DNA of 7,318 bases from an uncultured Lachnospiraceae bacterium. GTDB lineage: Bacteria; Bacillota; Clostridia; Lachnospirales; Lachnospiraceae. A program made the position numbers and the translations under genes. A model generated the notes under the pieces. It was not told the origin of the DNA, did not search any database, and saw only the letters and a program-made list of their open reading frames with translations. Within the stretch, counting starts at the first letter, position 1. Each line of letters starts with the position of its first letter. This document shows positions 1 to 7,206 of this stretch, in pieces. Where the stretch lies: assembly GCA_902766655.1 (NCBI GenBank), contig CACXEL010000082.1, positions 1 through 7,318 on the forward strand, given 5' to 3'.

Positions 1-2522
1 ACGTGGCCAAACGTAGGGAGATAGGCGCCGTCATCGCCGCCGCTCCGCGCCGTGCTGTGCAACGCCTGACCAGCGACCCGGGCGATGTCATCATCCTGCT
101 CGGTGGCCGCACCGGCCGTGACGGTATCGGCGGTGCCACCGGCTCCTCCAAGGTCCACACGGAGAAGTCTACCGAGACCTGCGGCGCCGAGGTCCAGAAG
201 GGCGACGCCCCGACCGAGCGCAAGCTCCAGCGACTTTTCAGACGCCGGGATGCCGCCCACCTCATCAAGAAGTGCAACGACTTCGGCGCCGGCGGTGTCT
301 CCGTCGCCATCGGCGAGCTGGCCCGCGGCCTGGATATCGACCTCGACAAGGTGCCCAAGAAGTACGCCGGCCTGGACGGCACGGAGATCGCCATCTCCGA
401 GTCCCAGGAGCGCATGGCCGTCGTGGTGGATCCCGCAGACGTGGATACCTTCATGGGCTATGCCCACGAGGAGAACCTCGAAGCGGTCGTCGTGGCGGTG
501 GTCACCGAATCCCCGAGGCTGGTCATGCACTGGCGGGGCAGGACCATTGTCGACATTTCCAGGGACTTCCTGGACACCAACGGCGCCCACCAGGAGGCTT
601 CCGTCAAGGTGGATATCCCCAGCAGGGCCGATTCGGAAATGAACACCCGCCCCGGCGTGCCCGACCTGGCCGACTCCGAAGGCGTGCGCGGCCTCTGGCT
701 CTCCACCCTTTCCGACCTCAACGTCTGCTCCCAGAAGGGTCTGGTCGAAATGTTCGACGGCTCCATCGGCGCAGCCTCCGTCTTCATGCCCTACGGCGGT
801 CTCTACCAGATGACCGAGACCCAGGTCATGGCGGCCAAGGTCCCGGTTCCTGGCGGAAAGACGAACACGGTCACCCTCATGAGCTACGGCTTCGATCCCA
901 GCCTCTCCAGCTGGAGTCCCTATCACGGCGCTGCCTGGGCGGTGACCACCTCCATGGCCAAGATCGCGGCGGCCGGCGGAGACGTCTCCAAGATCCGCTT
1001 TACCTTCCAGGAGTATTTCCGCCGCATGAGCAGTGATCCCGAGCGCTGGAGCCAGCCCTTCGCGGCTCTGCTTGGTGCCTACGCGGCCCAGGTCGGCTAC
1101 GGGCTGCCCTCCATCGGCGGCAAGGACTCCATGTCCGGCACTTTTGAACACATCGACGTGCCGCCCACACTCGTATCCTTCGCCGTCGACGTCGCGAAGG
1201 AGCAGGACCTGATCACACCCGAGCTCAAGGCGCCGGGCTCAAAGCTCGTATGGATCCGCGCAGCCAAGGACACTTACCAGCTGCCCTCCTACGACGCCGT
1301 CATGAAGACCTATCTGACCCTCCGCGAGGATATCGCGGCAGGGCGTGTGATTTCCGCCTACGCCCTCGGCAGGTTCGGCATGGCCGAGGCCGTGGCCAAG
1401 ATGGCCTTCGGCAACCGCCTGGGCGTCCGTATCGAGCACAACCTTGACCCGAGGGACTTCTTCTCACCCGCATACGGCGACGTCATCGCCGAGGTGGCCG
1501 ACGGGGAGGTGGGCAATCTGGCCTCCTCCTACACGGTGATCGGCGTGGTCACGGGGAATGACCTCCTCGAGTACGGCAATGCCGTTATTTCCATGGACGA
1601 GGCCCTCTGCGCCTGGACCGGAACCCTGGAGAAGGTCTTCAAGACAAGTGCCTCCGAGGACACCGAGCCGGTGGCATCTCCGCTCTACAGGGCGGACAGC
1701 ATCTATGTCTGCAGGAACAAGGTGGCGAAGCCGCATGTCTTCATACCGGTCTTCCCGGGCACCAACTGCGAGTACGACTCGAGGCGGGCCTTCGAGAACG
1801 CCGGCGCCACGGTCACCGACATGGTCTTTAAGAACATGACCGCCTCCGACATCCGCGACTCCGTGGAAGCCTTCACCAAGGCCATCGACCAGTCTCAGAT
1901 CATCATGTTCCCGGGCGGCTTCTCCGCGGGCGACGAGCCGGACGGCTCCGCCAAGTTCTTCGCGACGGCTTTCCAGAATGCAAAGCTGAAGGAAGCGGTC
2001 GAGAAGCTCCTGGCCCGCGACGGCCTGGCCCTGGGCATCTGCAACGGCTTCCAGGCCCTCATCAAGCTGGGCCTCGTGCCCTATGGCGAGATCGTCGGCC
2101 AGCAGGCGGATTCGCCGACCCTGACCTTTAATACCATCGGACGCCACATTTCCCATATGGTGTACACCAGGGTCGTCACGAACAAGAGCCCGTGGCTGAC
2201 CGGAGCGGAGCTCGGCGGTGTGTATGTGGATCCCGCCTCCCATGGCGAAGGACGCTTTGTCGCCTCCGAGGAGTGGATCGAAAAACTCTTTGCAAACGGC
2301 CAGGTCGCGACCCAGTACTGCGACCCCGAGGGCAACGTCTCCATGGACGATACATGGAACGTCAACGGCTCCTACCACGCCATAGAAGGTATCACCTCGC
2401 CGGACGGCCGGGTCCTGGGCAAGATGGCCCATGCCGAGCGCCGGGGCGACGGGGTGGCCATCAACATCTACGGCGAGCAGGATATGAAGATCTTTGAATC
2501 CGGCGTCAGATATTTCAGGTGA
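1..2522 (+). CDS. purL: Phosphoribosylformylglycinamidine synthase (FGAM synthase), single-chain type, 5' end cut by window
   Basis: This enzyme catalyses the fourth step of purine synthesis: FGAR + glutamine + ATP to FGAM + glutamate, in the cytoplasm. The frame is open to the left edge, so the 839 visible residues are the C-terminal part; roughly 400 N-terminal residues are expected to be missing given the usual 1,200-1,300 residue length. Visible in order (window residue numbers) are the C-terminal half of the first AIRS-type module with GGRTGRDGIGGA at 34-45 and CNDFGAGGVS at 91-100, a second AIRS-type module with SIGGKDSMSG at 370-379, and a class I glutamine amidotransferase domain from about 577 to the end. 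The amidotransferase triad looks complete: Cys680 in LGICNGFQ, His810 and Glu812 in MAHAERRG. The fused amidotransferase means no separate PurQ/PurS is needed. The stop lies 32 bases before pyk, suggesting one transcript. Family identification is very secure; the clostridial-type assignment is by resemblance. Confidence 0.96.
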   Translation, partial: VAKRREIGAVIAAAPRRAVQRLTSDPGDVIILLGGRTGRDGIGGATGSSKVHTEKSTETCGAEVQKGDAPTERKLQRLFRRRDAAHLIKKCNDFGAGGVSVAIGELARGLDIDLDKVPKKYAGLDGTEIAISESQERMAVVVDPADVDTFMGYAHEENLEAVVVAVVTESPRLVMHWRGRTIVDISRDFLDTNGAHQEASVKVDIPSRADSEMNTRPGVPDLADSEGVRGLWLSTLSDLNVCSQKGLVEMFDGSIGAASVFMPYGGLYQMTETQVMAAKVPVPGGKTNTVTLMSYGFDPSLSSWSPYHGAAWAVTTSMAKIAAAGGDVSKIRFTFQEYFRRMSSDPERWSQPFAALLGAYAAQVGYGLPSIGGKDSMSGTFEHIDVPPTLVSFAVDVAKEQDLITPELKAPGSKLVWIRAAKDTYQLPSYDAVMKTYLTLREDIAAGRVISAYALGRFGMAEAVAKMAFGNRLGVRIEHNLDPRDFFSPAYGDVIAEVADGEVGNLASSYTVIGVVTGNDLLEYGNAVISMDEALCAWTGTLEKVFKTSASEDTEPVASPLYRADSIYVCRNKVAKPHVFIPVFPGTNCEYDSRRAFENAGATVTDMVFKNMTASDIRDSVEAFTKAIDQSQIIMFPGGFSAGDEPDGSAKFFATAFQNAKLKEAVEKLLARDGLALGICNGFQALIKLGLVPYGEIVGQQADSPTLTFNTIGRHISHMVYTRVVTNKSPWLTGAELGGVYVDPASHGEGRFVASEEWIEKLFANGQVATQYCDPEGNVSMDDTWNVNGSYHAIEGITSPDGRVLGKMAHAERRGDGVAINIYGEQDMKIFESGVRYFR

Positions 2523-2541
2523 TCTGGCGGGCAGTAAAGAC

Positions 2542-2548
2542 AAGGAGG
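2542..2548 (+). promoter_or_regulatory. Ribosome binding site of pyk
   Basis: AAGGAGG, a near-perfect Shine-Dalgarno, ends six bases before the ATG at 2555. It decides the pyk start: the in-frame GTG at 2519 would add 12 residues not typical of the family and would place this site inside the coding sequence. Confidence 0.88.
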
Positions 2549-2554
2549 TACAGT

Positions 2555-3967
2555 ATGAGGAAAACAAAAATCATTTGCACCATCGGACCGGCCTGTGACA
2601 AGGAGGAGACCCTGCGGGAGCTGGTGGAAGCCGGCATGAACGTGGCGAGACTCAACTTCTCCCACGGGACCCATGAGGAGCAGCAGGCCAGGATCGACCT
2701 TATCAAGAAGGTCAGGAAGGACATGGACAAGCCCATCGCCATCATGCTGGATACCAAGGGTCCGGAGTACCGGATCGGGACCTTCGAGAATCATAAGATC
2801 GACCTGCAGGAAGGGGATGTGTTCACATTTACCACCGAGCAGGTGGTGGGAGACCAGAATCACGTCTCTGTCAGCTACGCCGGCCTTCCGAATGAGCTCA
2901 ACGTCGGTGACACGATCCTCCTCAACAACGGCCTCATCGACTTCGAAGTCACCGCCATCGAGGGAAATGAAATCACTTCCATCGTCCGGATCGGCGGCAC
3001 CCTCTCCGACCGCAAGTCCATGAGCTTCCCGGGCAAGCACATCCGCCAGGCCTACCTGTCCGAGCAGGACAAGGCGGACATGCTCTTCGGCATCAGGAAC
3101 GGCATCGATTTCATCGCCTGCTCCTTCGTCTCCATCCGCCAGGACCTGGAGGATGTTCAGAACTTCCTGGATGCCAATGGCGGCCAGGGCATCGAGCTCA
3201 TCGCCAAGATCGAGAACCAGACCGGCTACGACAACATCAGGGATATCTGCGAGGTCTGCAGCGGCGTCATGGTCGCCAGAGGCGACCTGGGCGTGGAGGT
3301 ACCCTTCCAGAAGCTGCCCGCCATGCAGAAGGAACTGATCACGGCCTGCCGCATGATGGGCAAGCGCGTCATCACGGCCACGGAAATGCTGGAATCCATG
3401 ATCCACAGCCCGCGCCCGACCAGGGCCGAGGCCTCCGACGTGGCCAACGCCGTCTACGACGGGACCAGCGCTGTCATGCTCTCCGGTGAGACGGCCGCCG
3501 GCGAATACCCGGTCCTGGCTGTGAAGACCATGGCCAAGATCGCCGAGGCGACCGAGAACAGCATCGACTACGCGGCGCGTTTCCACGCCAACATGCCCAC
3601 GATCAAGAACCATGTGGATGCCATCTCCCACGCGACGGTAGGCATGGGGATCGACCTCGAGGCCAAGGGCATCGTCGCCTGCACCATCTCCGGCCTGACG
3701 GCCCGGATGGTATCGCGTTTCCGGGGCCCGGTGGACATCATCGGTATGACCACCAGCGAACGGACCTGGCGCCAGCTGGCCCTGTCCTGGGGCGTCATCC
3801 CGGTCATGTGCGAGATGCTTCCCTCCACGGACGTCCTCTTCTATGTGGCCAAGAAGACCGCCGTCAAGACGCTTGGTCTCAAGACGGGCGACGTCTACAT
3901 CGTGACGGGCGGTATCAGCACCGGCCAGTCGGGCAGCACCGACCTCATCAAGGTAGAGACCATCTGA
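2555..3967 (+). CDS. pyk: Pyruvate kinase
   Basis: Converts phosphoenolpyruvate and ADP to pyruvate and ATP, the last step of glycolysis, in the cytoplasm; the family works as a homotetramer. The 470-residue product is complete and matches the short form; there is no extra C-terminal phosphotransfer-like domain of the kind found in Bacillus. It opens with KTKIICTIGPA (3-13). Arg32, Asn34 and Ser36 of ARLNFSHG, and Asp66-Thr67 of LDTKGPE, are the usual phosphate and cation ligands. The lid (B) domain spans roughly 70-170. IAKIEN carries the catalytic Lys218 and metal ligand Glu220; ARGDLGVE supplies Asp244. SPRPTRAEASDVANAV (285-300) and VMLSGETAAGEYP (307-319) are signature stretches. The allosteric C domain runs from about 345 to the end. 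Glu71 in KGPE is the residue that in this family goes with dependence on K+. The start is fixed by AAGGAGG six bases upstream. It follows purL by 32 bases and is closed by the terminator at 4022-4056. Confidence 0.97.
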   Translation: MRKTKIICTIGPACDKEETLRELVEAGMNVARLNFSHGTHEEQQARIDLIKKVRKDMDKPIAIMLDTKGPEYRIGTFENHKIDLQEGDVFTFTTEQVVGDQNHVSVSYAGLPNELNVGDTILLNNGLIDFEVTAIEGNEITSIVRIGGTLSDRKSMSFPGKHIRQAYLSEQDKADMLFGIRNGIDFIACSFVSIRQDLEDVQNFLDANGGQGIELIAKIENQTGYDNIRDICEVCSGVMVARGDLGVEVPFQKLPAMQKELITACRMMGKRVITATEMLESMIHSPRPTRAEASDVANAVYDGTSAVMLSGETAAGEYPVLAVKTMAKIAEATENSIDYAARFHANMPTIKNHVDAISHATVGMGIDLEAKGIVACTISGLTARMVSRFRGPVDIIGMTTSERTWRQLALSWGVIPVMCEMLPSTDVLFYVAKKTAVKTLGLKTGDVYIVTGGISTGQSGSTDLIKVETI

Positions 3968-3968
3968 C

Positions 3969-4006
3969 AGGAGGACGCGGTGGTTCCTTACCCGAAAGTG
4001 AACTGA
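3969..4006 (+). other. Orphan Shine-Dalgarno with eight-codon mini-ORF
   Basis: Directly after the pyk stop lies AGGAGGA (3969-3975). Five bases after its AGGAGG core, a GTG at 3980 opens a frame of eight codons (MVPYPKVN if the GTG is read as Met) that stops with TGA at 4004-4006. No longer gene uses this site before the terminator at 4022. It may be a translated micro-ORF, the remnant of a lost third operon gene, or chance. Only the strength and placing of the site support it. Confidence 0.25.
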
Positions 4007-4021
4007 ATATGAAAGAAGGCA

Positions 4022-4056
4022 GAGCCGGAGGTCCGAAGGGATCTCCGGCTTCTTCT
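4022..4056 (+). terminator. Intrinsic terminator of the purL-pyk unit
   Basis: Bases 4023-4034 pair with 4039-4050 in a 12 bp stem (core AGCCGGAG/CTCCGGCT, one G-U pair) closed by a GAAG tetraloop; a G-U pair at 4022/4051 can extend it. The stem is followed by TTCTTCT. The U-tract is imperfect, but the stem is long, GC-rich and well placed 55 bases after pyk. An A-rich stretch before the stem could give some terminator activity on the other strand as well. Confidence 0.82.
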
Positions 4057-4074
4057 GTGCGGTGCTCAGACCGG

Positions 4075-4100
4075 TGCCCTCACGATGGGGAGGCAGGGCA
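4075..4100. repeat. Short inverted repeat upstream of the GH3 promoter
   Basis: TGCCCT (4075-4080) and AGGGCA (4095-4100) are perfect inverted copies separated by 14 bases. They lie 25 bases upstream of the proposed -35 element. This could be a regulator site or chance in GC-rich sequence; six-base arms are weak evidence. Confidence 0.3.
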
Positions 4101-4124
4101 GTTCATGCAAAAAACAGGAATGGA

Positions 4125-4154
4125 TTGTATGCCTGCACGGCAGGATGATATACT
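4125..4154 (+). promoter_or_regulatory. Probable sigma-70-type promoter of the GH3 gene
   Basis: TATACT at 4149-4154 is a five-of-six match to the -10 consensus. The best upstream partner is TTGTAT at 4125-4130, which keeps only the TTG of the -35, with an 18-base spacer. The expected start near 4161 gives a leader of about 26 bases ahead of the ATG at 4188. The spacer holds the palindrome CCTGC-ACG-GCAGG (4132-4144), whose position between -35 and -10 would suit a repressor operator. A weak -35 with a spacer palindrome suggests a regulated gene; this is inference. I found no good match to a CcpA cre site. Confidence 0.6.
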
Positions 4155-4174
4155 GAAGCAAGAGACATTTTCTG

Positions 4175-4181
4175 AAAGGAG
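4175..4181 (+). promoter_or_regulatory. Ribosome binding site of the GH3 gene
   Basis: AAAGGAG ends six bases before the ATG at 4188 and supports that start. Confidence 0.85.
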
Positions 4182-4187
4182 TGCGCC

Positions 4188-7082
4188 ATGAGTACCACCA
4201 CATATCCTGAGAAATTCACAAAAAATGACTACAAGATCGATGACCCGGAGGTAAGGGACCGCAAGATCGGGGCCCTCATAGCCGCCATGACCGTCGACGA
4301 GAAGCTGAGCCTTCTGGGCGGCTCCAAGGAGCCGGCGGACAAGGGCAAGATCGGCAATGCCGGCTACCAGTGGGGCGTGCCGCGGCTGGGCATCCCCGAG
4401 GTCGTCATGTACGACGGCCCGGCCGGCATCACGGGCATCGTGGATACCACGGGTATCCCCCAGCCCTCCCTTCTCGGCTGCACCTGGGATGACGAGATGG
4501 CCTACACCTTCGGCGCCATTGCGGCCTCGGAGAACGCCGCCTGCTCCGGCAACTTCCTGCTGGCACCCCAGGTGGACGTCATCCGGTCCCCGCATTTCAG
4601 CCGCAACAAGGACATGAAATCCGAGGACAGCTACCAGGCTGCCAGGATGGGCGTGGCTGAGACCAAGGGCGCCCAGGACAACAAGGCGGTGGCGACTATC
4701 AAGCACTTCGCCGCGGCCAACGTGTTCGGGTCTCATTTCCCACTTTTCCCGAGATCGATCGTGGATGAGCAGACCCTCCACGAGGTCTACCTGCGGCCCT
4801 TTGAGCAGTGTATCCACAAGGGGGACGCGGGCAGTGTCATGAACGCCTATAACATCATCAATGAGGCTTACATGTCCGCCAACGCCACTCTGCTCGAGGG
4901 TGTTCTGCGCGATCAGTGGGGCTTTAAGGGCAGCGTCATGAGCGATTGGGGCTCTGTCCATGAGTTCACCCTGAACAAGGGCATGGATATCGAGATGCCC
5001 TATCCGGCCTTCAACGACAGGGGGCGCATTTTCAAGAACATCCGCCGGGGCAGGTATGACTGGGACCGCATCGACGAGTCCGTCCGCCGTGTCCTCTACG
5101 GCATGTCCACCATCGGCCTCCTGGGGCTGGTGGAGCTGGACGAAGAGGGCAAGGTAAAGGAGGACCCCGGGCACGTTCACCCGATCGAGATGACCTGGTA
5201 CTACGACGAGGCCGTCAGGGCCGGCCTCCTGGAGGAAAACGCAGCCAAAGCAGCCGACATCCTCCGCGAGGGCATCGTCCTCATGAAAAATGACAACAAG
5301 GCCCTTCCGCTCGCTGAGGAAGGTCTGGATGACAAGACTGTCCTCGTCGGTCTCGGCGCCAGATATCCCATCTGTGGCGAGGCCCAGGAGCGCAGCTACG
5401 GCCGCCTGGACAGGATGCTGTCGGGTCAGGAAGCGCTGAGGGAGCTGACCGAAAAAGAGCTTCCGACCTACGTGGGCATCGACTTCGTCGGGAAGGCCAT
5501 ACCGACGGAGGCCCTTTTCACGGACGAGACCTGCACGGTGAACGGCGTGGTCAGGACCTACGGCATCCTCAGGGAGGACAGGGACAAGGAGTTCGTGAAC
5601 GGCGGCCCTGGTGGCGCCGGTGCGGCCTTCATGGGCGTGGTGACGCTGGACGAGGACGGAGAACCCGTGGACACTGGTCTGGCCAGCTACAACGACGCCG
5701 GTGAGGTCTATCCGGAAGGCTATCCCCTGGGCCAGGTGGCCTGCATCGACAGCAGGATCGACTTTACCTGCGGCAGGGATGAGAACGGTGGAATTGTCAA
5801 GAACTATCTGAACGGGATCGGCGGAAATGCAATCACAGACGGCGGCGCCTACACCTGGAAGGGCGTTCTGACTGTGCCCGAGGACGGCGACTACACGCTG
5901 CTCCTCGAGTGCATCGGCGGGGAAGGCCGCTTCTTCATCGAGATCGACGGCCAGTGGCAGGTGGCCGGCCGGTCCACCATGCGTGAGTGGACCCAGTGGC
6001 CCTGGGACACCATCGTGTGCACGCCGGAAGGCATGGGCATCACCGCCCGGAATTTCAACCTCAGAAAGGGAGAGAAGTATCCGATCCTGGTCTTTGGCCG
6101 CCAGGGCGTGAAAAATAAAGACCTCCAGATCCGGGCTGCCTGGATCACGCCGTCTGAGCGGAAGGCCGACTACGACGCCGCCATGGAGGCGGTCGCCGGC
6201 GCCGATACCGTGGTCTATTTTGCGGCGGACACCTTCCTTGGTAAGGGCATGGCCCATTCCTTCAGCAAACAGGTCTCCATCGCCCTCGCCAGGGAGCAGG
6301 AGGACATGCTGAAGGACGCGATTTCCAGGAGAAAGCCTGGCGGGAAATTCATTGTGGTCCTCCAGACTTCCAACGCCCGTGCCATCGGCGGTTGGGCGGA
6401 CGAGGTGGACGCCATCGTGAATACCTACATGCCGGGCCAGGAGGGCTCCCGGATCATCGCGGAGATCCTGCTCGGCAGGACCAATCCGTCCGGCAAGCTG
6501 TCCCAGACCTGGCCGCGGAGGAGTGAGGACACGCCTCTGACCGATACACCCGATCACACCCTCCGCAGGTGCACAGGTTACCTGGCAGAGGGAAATGATA
6601 TCATCGAGATGAGCGAGGGCATTTTCACCGGCTATCGCTGGAACGACAGGTACGGGGTTGAGCCCATGTATCCCTTCGGCCACGGCCTGAGCTACACGAC
6701 CTATGAGTACGGCAATCTTGAAATCGAGGAGACGGGAGAGTCCTTCACCGTTGTCCTGGACGTGACCAACACCGGGGAAGTGGCGGGCGACGAGATCGTC
6801 CAGGTCTATCTGGGCAGGGCGGACGTGCCGGAGTATATCCAGATGGCCGAGAAACAGCTGGCCGGGTACGAACGCGTGAAGGGCCTCGCACCGGGCGAGA
6901 CCAGGCGGGTCCGCATCCCGATCGACGGCGCCATGCTTTCCTACTGGAATCCGGCCGAGGTCCTGAAGGAGCGGGAGGACGGAACACGCGACAAATGGGT
7001 CCGGGCACTGGGAACCCGCAGGGTCTACGTCGGCGCCTCCAGCAGGGATATCAGGCTCGAGGGAGAAATCTGCGTGAAGTAA
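4188..7082 (+). CDS. Family 3 glycoside hydrolase (beta-glucosidase-like) with PA14-like insert, atypical active site
   Basis: A 964-residue GH3 enzyme, expected to remove terminal beta-linked sugars from oligosaccharides. There is no signal peptide or membrane segment, so it should act in the cytoplasm on imported sugars or glycosides. The N-terminal barrel (about 20-310) has YDGPAGI (Asp76), SRNKD (Arg139), KHF (Lys172-His173), MNAYN (Tyr221) and MSDWGSVH with the nucleophile Asp253. The C-terminal alpha/beta domain starts at ILREGIVLMKN (358-368) and is interrupted by an insert at roughly 400-652 whose second half (from about 558: WKGVLTVPEDGDYTLLL and the following strands) looks like a PA14 sugar-binding module. 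The domain resumes at about 660 and includes MPGQEGSRI and NPSGKLSQTWP (766-776). A fibronectin-III-like tail follows YPFGHGLSYTTYEY (828-841). No Glu occurs at 668-702, where the family's acid/base is usually found, so catalysis may be unusual. Substrate cannot be named. It has its own promoter and no sugar-related neighbours in view. Confidence 0.93.
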   Translation: MSTTTYPEKFTKNDYKIDDPEVRDRKIGALIAAMTVDEKLSLLGGSKEPADKGKIGNAGYQWGVPRLGIPEVVMYDGPAGITGIVDTTGIPQPSLLGCTWDDEMAYTFGAIAASENAACSGNFLLAPQVDVIRSPHFSRNKDMKSEDSYQAARMGVAETKGAQDNKAVATIKHFAAANVFGSHFPLFPRSIVDEQTLHEVYLRPFEQCIHKGDAGSVMNAYNIINEAYMSANATLLEGVLRDQWGFKGSVMSDWGSVHEFTLNKGMDIEMPYPAFNDRGRIFKNIRRGRYDWDRIDESVRRVLYGMSTIGLLGLVELDEEGKVKEDPGHVHPIEMTWYYDEAVRAGLLEENAAKAADILREGIVLMKNDNKALPLAEEGLDDKTVLVGLGARYPICGEAQERSYGRLDRMLSGQEALRELTEKELPTYVGIDFVGKAIPTEALFTDETCTVNGVVRTYGILREDRDKEFVNGGPGGAGAAFMGVVTLDEDGEPVDTGLASYNDAGEVYPEGYPLGQVACIDSRIDFTCGRDENGGIVKNYLNGIGGNAITDGGAYTWKGVLTVPEDGDYTLLLECIGGEGRFFIEIDGQWQVAGRSTMREWTQWPWDTIVCTPEGMGITARNFNLRKGEKYPILVFGRQGVKNKDLQIRAAWITPSERKADYDAAMEAVAGADTVVYFAADTFLGKGMAHSFSKQVSIALAREQEDMLKDAISRRKPGGKFIVVLQTSNARAIGGWADEVDAIVNTYMPGQEGSRIIAEILLGRTNPSGKLSQTWPRRSEDTPLTDTPDHTLRRCTGYLAEGNDIIEMSEGIFTGYRWNDRYGVEPMYPFGHGLSYTTYEYGNLEIEETGESFTVVLDVTNTGEVAGDEIVQVYLGRADVPEYIQMAEKQLAGYERVKGLAPGETRRVRIPIDGAMLSYWNPAEVLKEREDGTRDKWVRALGTRRVYVGASSRDIRLEGEICVK

Positions 7083-7132
7083 GACAGGAAAGCCTGCATT
7101 TCCCGTCATCCGCGCAAAGGCCGAAAGTATAT

Positions 7133-7203
7133 TGGCAGGGCAGAGGATGGTTCTCCGGTCTCCGGAATCCGGGACCGATGAAACATTCTCTGCCTTGCTG
7201 CCA
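7133..7203. repeat. Nested inverted-repeat element after the GH3 gene
   Basis: GGCAG (7134-7138, extendable by T7133) pairs with CTGCC (7198-7202, extended by A7203). GGCAGAG (7139-7145) pairs with CTCTGCC (7188-7194), leaving TTG bulged on the 3' side. Inside, CGGTC (7156-7160) and CCGG (7162-7165) pair with CCGG (7169-7172) and GACCG (7173-7177) around an AAT loop, with T7161 bulged. TCTCCGG is repeated in tandem at 7152-7165. The whole could fold as a stem with a second hairpin on top. No T-run follows closely, so it is not a standard terminator; it may protect the 3' end of the GH3 message or be a repeat element. Confidence 0.55.
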
Positions 7204-7206
7204 TGT

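Noticed and set aside
3..5. GTG at base 3 as the true start of purL
   Set aside because: The frame is open to the window edge and the protein begins in the middle of a conserved AIRS module; about 400 expected N-terminal residues are missing, so this GTG is internal.
2519..2554. GTG at 2519 as pyk start, overlapping the purL stop by GTGA
   Set aside because: The overlap looks like translational coupling, but the added 12 residues do not resemble pyruvate kinase and the AAGGAGG at 2542-2548 points clearly to the ATG at 2555.
1464..3631. Minus-strand open frames at 1464-2567 and 2468-3631 opposite purL and pyk
   Set aside because: They are also codon-aligned shadows of well-identified genes, with no recognisable domain.
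3808..4191. Plus-strand open frame of 127 codons spanning the end of pyk to the GH3 start (including an internal ATG at 4009)
   Set aside because: It overlaps pyk in another frame and reads through the terminator hairpin and the GH3 promoter, and its product has no recognisable features.
7087..7103. GGAAA/TTTCC hairpin just after the GH3 stop as a terminator
   Set aside because: The stem is five base pairs and AT-rich, with no T-run after it.
7133..7203. tRNA or tRNA-like gene in the structured intergenic stretch
   Set aside because: The length and multiple stems are suggestive, but there is no proper T-arm (GGTTCRANNCC), anticodon arm or four-armed layout.
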